Shown here piece by piece: positions 1-5,083 of a stretch of DNA of 7,221 nucleotides (its first letter is position 1; each line of letters starts with the position of its first letter). Both the position numbers and the translations under genes were made by a program. Source of the DNA: Methanothrix sp. (GTDB lineage Archaea > Halobacteriota > Methanosarcinia > Methanotrichales > Methanotrichaceae); contig JAJRAX010000260.1 in assembly GCA_028679775.1 (NCBI GenBank), positions 1 to 7,221 on the forward strand, read 5' to 3'. The notes under the pieces were generated by a model, which saw nothing but the letters and a program-made list of their open reading frames with translations, made no database searches and was not told where the DNA came from.

Positions 1-1350
1 CGGCAGAACCGCAGTCACCGGGATGCCGTCTCTCAGCGCCCAGCCGCTGTGCTCCTGGCCGCCTACCAGTATGTCCGGCTTTTCTTTATGGAAGAGGTTT
101 GTCCACTCGAACTGCTGGAAGTTGCCTATCTGAACCAGGAAATTCTTGCTGCGCCGGGCCAGGTTCTCTAAAGGCGCCTGGCCGTAATCATCGCTGTACT
201 CAAATCCGGTGGTGACCGCCGTTTCCATGCCCAATTCCTGCAGCAGGCTCTGAATGCCCACCGACCGGGCTAAATTGAATCCCACGTAAACCCTCTTTCC
301 TTCAACCTTCTTTCGAATCTCATCCAGTTGAGGCCGCACCCTGGCCTCTTCCTCCGCTATCACCTTTTCCATCTCTTCCTCTTTGCCGAAAAGCCTGGCC
401 ACATCTCGAAGCCACCAGCCGGTAAACTCGATTCCCACAGGCATGGGCGGCTCGGTGAATGGCACACTATACTTCTCGTCAAGAGCCCGCAGGAAGAAGT
501 TGCTCATGAGGTTGCAGAGAGTGCTAGCTCCCGTGGCAGCAGACGCATCTTTAATTCTCTCGAAGTCCTGGAAGAGCGGAAACCACTGCACAGCAATTCC
601 GACCTTGGAGAGGAGACGCTCGATCTCTACCTCGTTCTTGCGGTCGATGGTCAGCGGGTTCACTATCAGGACGGTGTTCTCCTTTTTCTTCTGAGGCTTA
701 TCAATGACTCGCAAGAGTGCATAGAGGAAGGCATCGTATCCTGTAGCCACCGCGCCCGACCGGAAGCCCTCGCAGCGCATGGGAACAATGGCAGCCTTCA
801 CCTGCGGCTGGATGGCGTTCACAACCGCCTCGATGTTGTCTCCGATGATTCCGGAGGCGCAGGATGTGATCACGGTTATCAGATGAGGGTGATATCGTGC
901 TTCAGCTTCCAGTATGGTTTTTCCCAGCTCAGTCGCACCGCCGAAGACCACATCGTTCTCGGAGAGGTTGGTGGATATGAACCGCAACGGCTCCAAAGGC
1001 TGGCCTCTGGCCAATCTTCCAATTTTATTGAGCAGATAGACAGCGTCAATCATGGAGGGACAGCCTGCCGGCGAGTGGGCTATGACCACGTTTCCATTGA
1101 TCATAGCTGAGTTCAAGAGCGGCATCATCTCGTCACAGGGCCCGGATTGGGAGAAGCTTCTCTCTTGGTGCTTGCGGCACTTACCTCCGCAACCCTTGAG
1201 CAGCCCCTGACAGCTCCCGCCGTAAGCGATTATTGTGCCCAGCCGCTCCTCTCGGGTGGGCACTATGTCCAGCCCTTTCTGCCTCAATTTTCCTAAATCT
1301 GAATTGTCTGCATATTGGCCATTTTCTGTCACTGTTTGCACCTCATCCAT
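1..1350 (-). CDS. Nitrogenase component 1-type oxidoreductase (NifD/NifE-like), C-terminus cut by window edge
   Basis: The frame is open from ATG at 1350 down to base 1 (450 codons, no stop). Motifs match the nitrogenase component 1 superfamily: HSPAGC (C97), TNLSENDVVFGG (128-138), TSCASGIIGDNIE (162-174), RCEGFRS (192-198) and an LCN...DEKY segment (C279). C72, C97 and C164 line up with the three NifD P-cluster cysteines (C62/C88/C154 of A. vinelandii; the C72-C97 spacing is 25, against 26). C279 sits 15 residues before Tyr of DEKY, as the FeMo-co ligand C275 does before EEKY. By hand alignment NifD Gln191, His195 and His442 are replaced (Val, Tyr, Leu), so this is probably not a dinitrogenase. 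An extra N-terminal C47-x6-C54-x3-C58 is present. Such proteins act as electron-transfer-driven reductases or cofactor scaffolds, usually with a NifH-like partner; none is visible here. CfbD (F430 synthesis) is a relative, but this protein is longer and differs around C97. Start: a weak GGCGG lies just upstream of ATG 1350, and no better start is seen. The family is secure; the function is unknown. Confidence 0.87.
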   Translation of the reverse strand, partial: MDEVQTVTENGQYADNSDLGKLRQKGLDIVPTREERLGTIIAYGGSCQGLLKGCGGKCRKHQERSFSQSGPCDEMMPLLNSAMINGNVVIAHSPAGCPSMIDAVYLLNKIGRLARGQPLEPLRFISTNLSENDVVFGGATELGKTILEAEARYHPHLITVITSCASGIIGDNIEAVVNAIQPQVKAAIVPMRCEGFRSGAVATGYDAFLYALLRVIDKPQKKKENTVLIVNPLTIDRKNEVEIERLLSKVGIAVQWFPLFQDFERIKDASAATGASTLCNLMSNFFLRALDEKYSVPFTEPPMPVGIEFTGWWLRDVARLFGKEEEMEKVIAEEEARVRPQLDEIRKKVEGKRVYVGFNLARSVGIQSLLQELGMETAVTTGFEYSDDYGQAPLENLARRSKNFLVQIGNFQQFEWTNLFHKEKPDILVGGQEHSGWALRDGIPVTAVLP

Positions 1351-1406
1351 AAGCCGCCTGTAGAAAAATCGGTCATAGATTGCCGATAGCCAATGACAAA
1401 CAGCAT

Positions 1407-1417
1407 GGTATTTATGG
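1407..1417 (-). promoter_or_regulatory. Candidate TATA box for the nitrogenase-like gene
   Basis: The minus strand reads CCATAAATACC here, an archaeal TATA-like element. A start of transcription about 25 bases downstream (near 1385) would leave a leader of about 35 bases before ATG 1350. A second A/T-rich box (TTTTAAAAG) overlaps the ubiA stop codon near 1453-1461. Read-through from the upstream ubiA operon is equally possible, since both genes lie on the same strand. Confidence 0.4.
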
Positions 1418-1456
1418 ATGCAGAAACCTACAAATCTTGCTACAAAGCAAATGCTT

Positions 1457-2284
1457 TTAAAACCAGAGGAGATTTGCCCGCAAGAGTGCCGCTGCAAAAA
1501 AAGCCACCAGTGCCACTGCCATTCCCTTTTTAAGCGCCTTCTGGCATCCCGTTGCATCCCCTCGAGCAATCTTCTGCACAGCGATCAAAAAGAATAGATC
1601 TGCTACTACTACTATCGCCAGATAAACCCTGCCGAAGGGCGCGAAGAGCCCCAGCGCTACAGCCGCGAGGGCAAATGCACCTGCCAGCGCCGCAGAGGGC
1701 CGCTCACCTGCCAGAATGGGCAGTGTCCTCGCTCCACCAGCCAGGTCGCCGGCCATGTCCTCGATGTCCTTCGCTATCTCCCGGCTCATGCTGACCAGAA
1801 ATGAGAGCAGAAATGGAACCTGATTGGCCTCCAGACCCTGCAGCCCAGTCGCTGCCCCTCCGAAGAGGAATGTCGATCCAGTGAGAAAGGCGACAGCTAT
1901 GTTTCCGGCAAGCGGTGTGGCCTTAAGATTACGAGCGTAGAGGAAGAGCAGCATCGAGTTGAAGGCGGCCAGACCAAGACAGATCTGGTTGACCATGCCC
2001 GCAGATAAACAACCTACTGCAAAGAGAGCTAGAGAATAATAGCATGCCGCCCCAGGCGAGACTCTGCCGCTCGGAATGGGCCGAGAAGGCCTGTTGACGG
2101 CGTCGATCTCACGATCATAGTAATCGTTGATAGCGTTTCCGGCCCCGGTTACAAGGAAGACCGTGAGAAAGATCAAAGAAGCAGATTGAAATGAAAGCCC
2201 GTCGGCCACGGCTAGGCCAATAATGGCTGCCGCTGCCGCCATCATGCAGTTAAACGGACGCAAGATCTCCCAGTATGCCCTCAA
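1457..2284 (-). CDS. Digeranylgeranylglyceryl phosphate (DGGGP) synthase, UbiA prenyltransferase family
   Basis: A 275-residue polytopic membrane protein of the UbiA family. In archaea this enzyme adds the second geranylgeranyl chain to 3-O-geranylgeranylglyceryl phosphate, making DGGGP, the unsaturated archaeol precursor. Visible signatures: the N-terminal EILRPFN motif (6-12), the first Asp-rich motif NDYYDREID (53-61) followed by AVNRPSRPIPSG, and the second Asp-rich segment SREIAKDIEDMAGD (167-180), which binds the Mg-diphosphate. Several hydrophobic segments (about 15-48, 84-117, 128-145, 155-165, 197-237, 254-274) fit the usual eight- or nine-helix fold, and the length is typical. The start is TTG at 2284, chosen because the N-terminus then matches the family (M-x-x-Y-x-E-I-L-R-P) and AGGGGAT lies seven bases upstream. 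It follows the winged-helix gene by 21 bases, so the two are probably co-transcribed. Other UbiA enzymes (haem or quinone type) are less likely in this archaeal context. Confidence 0.9.
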   Translation of the reverse strand: MRAYWEILRPFNCMMAAAAAIIGLAVADGLSFQSASLIFLTVFLVTGAGNAINDYYDREIDAVNRPSRPIPSGRVSPGAACYYSLALFAVGCLSAGMVNQICLGLAAFNSMLLFLYARNLKATPLAGNIAVAFLTGSTFLFGGAATGLQGLEANQVPFLLSFLVSMSREIAKDIEDMAGDLAGGARTLPILAGERPSAALAGAFALAAVALGLFAPFGRVYLAIVVVADLFFLIAVQKIARGDATGCQKALKKGMAVALVAFFAAALLRANLLWF

Positions 2285-2305
2285 TGGACAAATCCCCTGC
2301 GACCC

Positions 2306-2686
2306 TCAGGCTGAGACGCCGCGCAAGAGATAGAGCAGATAGAACTCAGTTAAGTAGCTATCGATGTGGCTGTTGGGTGGGCTCATCCATGAGATCTCTC
2401 TAGCTGGGTGGACAAGCTTGATCAGATAAGTGCTGCTGGCAGGAACCTTCTCCCGGCGAATAAGCCCTGAGCCCTGCAGCTTGACTACGATCTTGGAGCA
2501 CTTGCTGCTGTCAATGGACAGGAGGCGGCGTAGTTCAGATTGATACAGGCCGTCTCCATTCGATCCGATGAGATCAAGTGCTTTCTCCTGCAGGGCGCAG
2601 AAATTATTTGAGTGGGTGTTCCCAGATTTTGCTGGCATATTTATCACTTCTGTTTTAAAACTTAATTTATTTTGATATAATGTCAT
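2306..2686 (-). CDS. Winged helix-turn-helix transcriptional regulator (MarR-like), upstream of ubiA
   Basis: A 126-residue small soluble protein. The core, residues about 33-90, reads as a MarR-type winged helix: helix 1 KALDLIG, helix 2 YQSELRRLL, recognition helix DSSKCSKIVVKLQGSGLIRRE, then a short wing (VPASSTYLIKL). The remaining C-terminal helices (SYLTEFYLLYLLRG) could dimerise. Start: ATG 2686 is preceded by a strong AAGGAG six bases upstream. An alternative ATG at 2638 has GTGAT in front and would give 110 residues without the poorly structured N-terminus; both fit the promoter. The frame extends further upstream but without a better signal. The gene precedes the DGGGP synthase by 21 bases and is divergent from the Fer4_19-CDGSH gene. 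It is therefore a candidate local regulator of lipid synthesis, of the divergent gene, or of itself. No ligand-binding domain is visible and the effector is unknown. Confidence 0.82.
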   Translation of the reverse strand: MTLYQNKLSFKTEVINMPAKSGNTHSNNFCALQEKALDLIGSNGDGLYQSELRRLLSIDSSKCSKIVVKLQGSGLIRREKVPASSTYLIKLVHPAREISWMSPPNSHIDSYLTEFYLLYLLRGVSA

Positions 2687-2813
2687 TGAGTACTCCTTGT
2701 ATAAATTCTTTTTTCTCAAATTATTTAAGTATTTTGATATTATTTGTTTTGAATAACTGAGGAAGGTTCTTGTAGCTGGGAGGCCTTCTGATCTTTCATG
2801 AAGGAGTACTCAA
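2686..2813. repeat. 13-base exact inverted repeat flanking the divergent promoter
   Basis: TTGAGTACTCCTT at 2686-2698 and its exact complement AAGGAGTACTCAA at 2801-2813 face each other 102 bases apart. Each arm contains the palindrome GAGTACTC. The left arm is the ribosome binding site of the regulator gene and touches its ATG. The right arm is codons 2-5 (K-E-Y-S) of the CDGSH gene. The placement suits an operator pair for the divergent genes, but a chance match of a Shine-Dalgarno to a coding sequence is possible. Confidence 0.55.
2687..2797. promoter_or_regulatory. AT-rich divergent promoter region between the regulator-ubiA operon and the CDGSH gene
   Basis: For the minus strand, TACTTAAATAA at 2721-2731 is a good archaeal TATA box. 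It would start transcription near 2697-2700 and give a leader of about 14 bases carrying AAGGAG. For the plus strand, TTTAAGTATTT (about 2724-2734) is a possible TATA box, giving a start near 2755-2760. GGGAGG at 2778-2783 is the only Shine-Dalgarno-like sequence, 14 bases before ATG 2798, rather far. The two TATA candidates overlap, so the two transcripts may compete for TBP. Confidence 0.5.
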
Positions 2814-3214
2814 ACGGAGAAATAGTGGTGTGCTGGCAGCCGGAAAAATGCATGCACGCAAGGGAATGCGTGAACGGGCTACCCAAAGTGTTCAACAATG
2901 CTCAGAATCCCTGGATAAATATTGAGGCTGCCACCTCTGAGGAGATCATGAAGGTTATCGATCGCTGTCCTTCGGGGGCCTTAACGTATAGGAAGGCAGA
3001 CAAGCCCGAACAGTCCTCTGTAAGAATCAAGGTCATGAAGAATGGTCCGCTTCTTGTGGAAGGAAACTGTACCCTGGTTGATGGAGATGGAAAGGAGGAC
3101 ACAGTCAACGGCCCGTTTGCGCTCTGTAGGTGTGGAGGCTCTAAGAAGAAGCCGTTTTGCGACGGTTCGCATATCAGGATAGGATTCGATGATTCGAAAT
3201 CCGAACAGATCTAA
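2798..3214 (+). CDS. Iron-sulfur protein: YjdI-like mono-cluster domain (Fer4_19) fused to a CDGSH domain
   Basis: A 138-residue cytoplasmic protein with two Fe-S modules. Residues about 8-66 match the divergent mono-cluster ferredoxin domain typified by E. coli YjdI: EKCMHARECVNGLPKVF with C18 and C24, then RCPSGALTYR with C57, plus C12 nearby as a possible fourth ligand. Residues about 75-130 form a CDGSH domain. Its signature is C110-R-C112-GGS-KKK-P119-F-C121-DGS-H125, the three-Cys one-His ligand set of a [2Fe-2S] cluster. Such proteins are thought to take part in electron transfer or Fe-S/redox sensing, but the specific partner is unknown. The start ATG 2798 gives the family's usual N-terminus (KEYSNGEI-V); its Shine-Dalgarno is weak or distant. 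It diverges from the winged-helix regulator and shares an inverted repeat with it. Domain assignment is strong; the physiological role is not known. Confidence 0.9.
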   Translation: MKEYSNGEIVVCWQPEKCMHARECVNGLPKVFNNAQNPWINIEAATSEEIMKVIDRCPSGALTYRKADKPEQSSVRIKVMKNGPLLVEGNCTLVDGDGKEDTVNGPFALCRCGGSKKKPFCDGSHIRIGFDDSKSEQI

Positions 3215-3244
3215 TGCCATGAGCAATATCGCGCCGGATGGATT

Positions 3245-3266
3245 GCCCTTTTTTTGAAAAAGAGGC
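3245..3266. terminator. Candidate bidirectional terminator between convergent genes
   Basis: GCCC plus a seven-T run is followed by AAAAAG-A-GGC and can fold into a hairpin of about nine pairs with one bulged A (3263) and a three-base loop. It lies 30 bases after the CDGSH stop and 17 bases beyond the stop of the convergent gene at 3283. The T-run serves the plus strand; the A-run becomes a T-run on the minus strand. Confidence 0.4.
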
Positions 3267-3282
3267 TGCGTTGGGCCAAATA

Positions 3283-3549
3283 TTATGCTTCTATCTCATC
3301 TTCTTGAGGATTTCCGTTTGGCAAGAAATCCTGCACTAAGTCATTTCCCCTTATGTTCTCCACATCATACCCGGTTTCCTTGGAAATCTTCGATTTTTGA
3401 ATCCATCTGATTTTTACGGGTTCATATGTCTCTCCAGTCGAATAACACCTGACCATTGGAGCACCGATAAACTCTACGCGCAACCCGCATAATGGGCAGA
3501 TAGCTACCTCAGCTTCTCCCCTATCATTCTTCCTTTCAGTATTAAACAA
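3283..3549 (-). CDS. Small CxxC-containing protein of unknown function
   Basis: An 88-residue hydrophilic protein I do not recognise. C18-P-L-C21-G resembles one half of a zinc ribbon, and the next cysteine is C35 in MVRCYSTG. There is no fourth obvious ligand, so zinc binding would need a dimer or His/Asp help. The rest (EPVKIRWIQKSKISKETGYDVENI) suggests mixed strand and helix, and the C-terminus is acidic (QEDEIEA). There is no signal peptide and no membrane segment. The start is TTG at 3549, supported by AAGGAG eight bases upstream; there is no in-frame ATG before residue 32. It is convergent with the CDGSH gene and monocistronic as far as can be seen. Confidence 0.72.
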   Translation of the reverse strand: MFNTERKNDRGEAEVAICPLCGLRVEFIGAPMVRCYSTGETYEPVKIRWIQKSKISKETGYDVENIRGNDLVQDFLPNGNPQEDEIEA

Positions 3550-3603
3550 GTTTTATTCTCCTTAAAGTGTCATTGTAGGCAGGTCATTTAAGAGATACAA
3601 TCA

Positions 3604-3616
3604 GACGGAATCCGTC
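3604..3616. repeat. Palindrome GACGGA-A-TCCGTC upstream of the TTG-start gene
   Basis: A perfect six-base inverted repeat around a single A, about 55 bases upstream of TTG 3549. It lies between the two TATA candidates for that gene, so it could be an operator or a short hairpin in a long leader. Confidence 0.4.
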
Positions 3617-3710
3617 ATAAAGATTTAATTCTTATTAAGTGTTCAGTTGAATTGCTATTTAAATTTGTTTAAGAAAACTTCATAATCATTCATAACGCTC
3701 TGTTGCTACC

Positions 3711-3719
3711 TATTTATAT
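3711..3719 (+). promoter_or_regulatory. Orphan plus-strand TATA box followed by a 12-base palindrome
   Basis: TATTTATAT is a strong archaeal TATA sequence, and the perfect palindrome CAGAAATTTCTG (3721-3732) follows directly. Transcription would start near 3740-3745. The only downstream plus-strand frames are tiny: an 8-codon frame at 3741 and an 18-codon frame at 3754-3810 encoding three cysteines, both without a ribosome binding site. A transcript from here would run antisense into the Cys-rich gene. On the minus strand the palindrome could instead belong to that gene's 3' end. Confidence 0.4.
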
Positions 3720-3796
3720 CCAGAAATTTCTGAGCATATTATGATTACATTTTATGAAAAGCTCTGATGCTTGCCATGGGACGCGCTTCTGTTGTC

Positions 3797-3810
3797 TCAC
3801 AAAAATGTGA
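3797..3810 (-). terminator. Candidate terminator of the Cys-rich gene
   Basis: The minus strand reads TCACA-TTTT-TGTGA, a five-pair stem with a T-rich loop, 30 bases past the stop codon. A second T-run (CTTTTTGGG) lies at about 3828-3836. Archaeal termination mainly needs such oligo-T tracts. Confidence 0.35.
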
Positions 3811-3840
3811 TGGGTCAGATCTCTCTGCCCAAAAAGTCGC

Positions 3841-4110
3841 TTATCTATTGCCCGTTTCACAGCAGGGAGCCGGGCATGCTGCAGAGCCGACCTGACAGCT
3901 GCCTGTCGATCCGCAGTTGCCATTGGGACAATTTGCATCACAGGCAGATGCTGCATTATCTCCCAGAGCACATGATCCTGAGCAGTTCTCAAAGCAGCCG
4001 GTTTCTGCACAGGGTGCACAGCCGGGACAAGTACATGATCCAGCCTGTCCGAGAGCCAATCCAAACCCTGCCATCAGCAGGACTATTGAAGCAATTGCCA
4101 GTTTCTTCAT
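3841..4110 (-). CDS. Exported cysteine-rich small protein
   Basis: An 89-residue protein with a clear signal peptide: KK at residues 2-3, a hydrophobic core at 4-20, and a likely signal peptidase I site after G-Q-A23. The mature part of about 66 residues holds 14 cysteines (26, 28, 31, 34, 39, 43, 47, 57, 61, 66, 72, 79, 83, 84), about one in five. It has repeated C-x-C, C-x2-C and C-x3-C spacings, including CTCPGC, and is rich in Gly, Ala, Ser and Asn. No family is recognised. A disulfide-rich or metal-binding extracellular protein is inferred. The start ATG 4110 has GTGAT five bases upstream. It is divergent from a second signal-peptide/Cys-rich ORF at 4328 that shares the CxCPG theme. The opposite strand is open too, but only this frame has a start, a Shine-Dalgarno and a coherent signal peptide. 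Confidence 0.8.
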   Translation of the reverse strand: MKKLAIASIVLLMAGFGLALGQAGSCTCPGCAPCAETGCFENCSGSCALGDNAASACDANCPNGNCGSTGSCQVGSAACPAPCCETGNR

Positions 4111-4327
4111 TTTGCATCACTCTACTCATCTATTTGAACGTCGCACGTTCATGGCACTGATGATCACTATAGCATATGACGATTGGGATTTGGGCAAGAT
4201 GCATGGGATTATTCAGAGTTATTCTGGTGCTAATTGAAAAAAGATCTTCGGAAAACCATTTATAGTTCGACGATCGTCTTATTAAAGGGAATTCACGATT
4301 GTGATGACCTGGGAGCAAAGATAAATC
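4111..4327. promoter_or_regulatory. Divergent promoter region of the two Cys-rich genes
   Basis: A plus-strand TATA box, ATTTATAG, lies at 4258-4265. It predicts a start near 4288-4292 and a leader of about 38 bases before GTG 4328, with GGGAG at 4311-4315. The perfect palindrome GACGATCGTC follows the TATA box at 4269-4278, in the region polymerase would occupy, so it is a good place for a repressor. For the minus strand only a weaker box is seen (CATATGCTATAG, about 4167-4178), giving a start near 4140. Confidence 0.5.
4269..4278. repeat. Palindrome GACGATCGTC just downstream of a TATA box (candidate operator)
   Basis: A perfect 10-base palindrome starting four bases after the plus-strand TATA box of the Cys-rich/winged-helix gene. 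Binding here would block transcription initiation. No second copy was found ahead of the winged-helix paralogue at 5084. Confidence 0.4.
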
Positions 4328-4957
4328 GTGAAGATCATCAGGCTGATGGGTGCATTGGCAGTTCTGAGCCTACTGATGGTGCCTGCTTTCTCCGAGCCAT
4401 CCTTGATCGGCTGCTCATGCCTTCCTGGCAGTTGCCCTGAAAAGCCCATAGAGAATTGCTGCGCAAAATCTTCAGACATCAGTTTATCCCAAAGCTGCTC
4501 CTGTCCGGGCCTGATTGCTTCCTATTCCGGGATGGAATACTGCGATTTGGGCTATTCTTATTTCAGCAAGAACAGGCAGTCCTCATCTTCAAGGCCAGTC
4601 TCGGGGAGCTTGAGCTGCCCAGGCAATGCCGGTGCAATCTCTTCAATATTTTCGGCCCTAACCAATAACATTTCCTGTAATGTGGGACCGCCGGATCTGG
4701 ATGTAGTGGAATACCTGCCACCTTCAGCTAAGCATGTATTCACTGTGCTTGCCTCTGATGGTCCTCTGACTCAGAAGGACATAATAAGCAGGACAGCCCT
4801 TCCACCGAGAACGGTGAGGTACGCTTTGGATAGGCTCAGGGGAGAAGAGATGCTGGAGGAACGCTTCTGTTTTCGGGATGCCAGGCAAAGCCTCTACAGT
4901 CTGATTGGAATGGACGGCAAGAAGCACGAGGCAGATCAAAGGAGCCTTCGGGCATAA
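4328..4957 (+). CDS. Signal peptide and Cys-rich region fused to a winged-helix DNA-binding domain
   Basis: A 209-residue ORF with two parts that do not normally occur together. Residues 1-22 look like a signal peptide (KIIR, then a hydrophobic core 6-20, possible cleavage A-F-S22). LIGC at 26-29 also fits a lipobox but lies away from the core. Residues 29-117 hold ten cysteines (29, 31, 36, 44, 45, 57, 59, 72, 97, 117), with CSC and CSCPG motifs like those of the divergent exported protein. Residues about 121-192 are a winged helix: DLDVVEYLPPSAKHVF, LTQKDII, the recognition helix PPRTVRYALDRLR, and the wing ERFCFRDARQSLYSL. This domain is about two-thirds identical to the paralogue at 5084-5369. 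The start is GTG 4328, with GGGAG 12 bases upstream. GTG 4682 would yield a stand-alone 91-residue regulator but has no visible ribosome binding site. The frame is continuous, so the fusion is seen in the sequence; whether one protein is made is unknown. Confidence 0.72.
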   Translation: MKIIRLMGALAVLSLLMVPAFSEPSLIGCSCLPGSCPEKPIENCCAKSSDISLSQSCSCPGLIASYSGMEYCDLGYSYFSKNRQSSSSRPVSGSLSCPGNAGAISSIFSALTNNISCNVGPPDLDVVEYLPPSAKHVFTVLASDGPLTQKDIISRTALPPRTVRYALDRLRGEEMLEERFCFRDARQSLYSLIGMDGKKHEADQRSLRA

Positions 4958-4999
4958 GTTGCCGCAACCTGCAGGTATTTGTGCTTCTTCTCCGTTGTC

Positions 5000-5023
5000 T
5001 GTTACAATTAATTTGTTGATACA
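5000..5023. repeat. Imperfect inverted repeat upstream of the second winged-helix gene
   Basis: The pattern TGT-n2-CAA ... TTG-n2-ACA is symmetric about 5011/5012, with 8 of 12 positions paired. It ends 22 bases before the TATA box at 5046. The position would suit an activator or regulator site, but the symmetry is imperfect and the region is AT-rich, so chance is likely enough. Confidence 0.25.
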
Positions 5024-5045
5024 GCCCTTTGCCCCGATGCGCAGG

Positions 5046-5055
5046 CTTATATACT
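5046..5055 (+). promoter_or_regulatory. TATA box of the second winged-helix gene
   Basis: CTTATATACT is close to the archaeal consensus. The predicted start, about 25 bases downstream (near 5073-5078), falls just before GTGATC (5072-5077) and GGTGAG (5079-5084). These place ATG 5084 or ATG 5090 as the intended start with a very short leader. Confidence 0.6.
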
Positions 5056-5083
5056 ACCTGAATTAACAATTGTGATCGGTGAG

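Larger units (their letters stand above)
3550..3840. other. Gene-free AT-rich stretch (291 bases) with promoter-like and palindromic elements
   Basis: I see no convincing gene. The right half holds open frames on both strands, but they are too short or are shadows of the Cys-rich gene. For the minus-strand TTG gene, CTTAAAT (about 3585-3592) could be a TATA box giving a short leader; a stronger ATTTAAATAG lies near 3656-3665. The stretch also carries two perfect palindromes (3604-3616 and 3721-3732), a plus-strand TATA box (3711-3719) and the likely terminator of the Cys-rich gene (3797-3810), described separately. Confidence 0.6.

Noticed and set aside
328..1110. Long plus-strand open frame of 260 codons
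   Set aside because: It is the complement of the nitrogenase-like gene, whose motifs and conserved cysteines are unmistakable on the minus strand; the plus reading has no recognisable domain.
1..1350. Calling the nitrogenase-like gene nifD or cfbD
   Set aside because: The replaced His195/Gln191/His442 equivalents argue against NifD, and the length and N-terminal Cys cluster argue against CfbD; the subgroup cannot be settled without a tree.
1601..1615. Short CTA repeats near 1600
   Set aside because: They encode a Val-rich membrane segment of the UbiA protein and need no other explanation.
2981..3226. Minus-strand frames inside the CDGSH gene
   Set aside because: Shadow frames of a gene with two complete Fe-S ligand motifs.
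3771..4160. Plus-strand open frame of 129 codons opposite the Cys-rich gene
   Set aside because: The minus strand has a coherent signal peptide, a Shine-Dalgarno and regular Cys spacing. The plus frame lacks a ribosome binding site and looks like random composition.
4234..4440. Short plus-strand frame starting MKKDLRKT
   Set aside because: It begins upstream of the TATA box of the 4328 gene, has no ribosome binding site, and overlaps the signal-peptide coding region in another frame.
4298..5076. ATTGTGAT occurring upstream of both winged-helix genes (4298-4305 and 5069-5076) as a shared operator
   Set aside because: The matches sit at different distances from their TATA boxes, and GTGAT is also part of the archaeal Shine-Dalgarno, so an eight-base match is not convincing.
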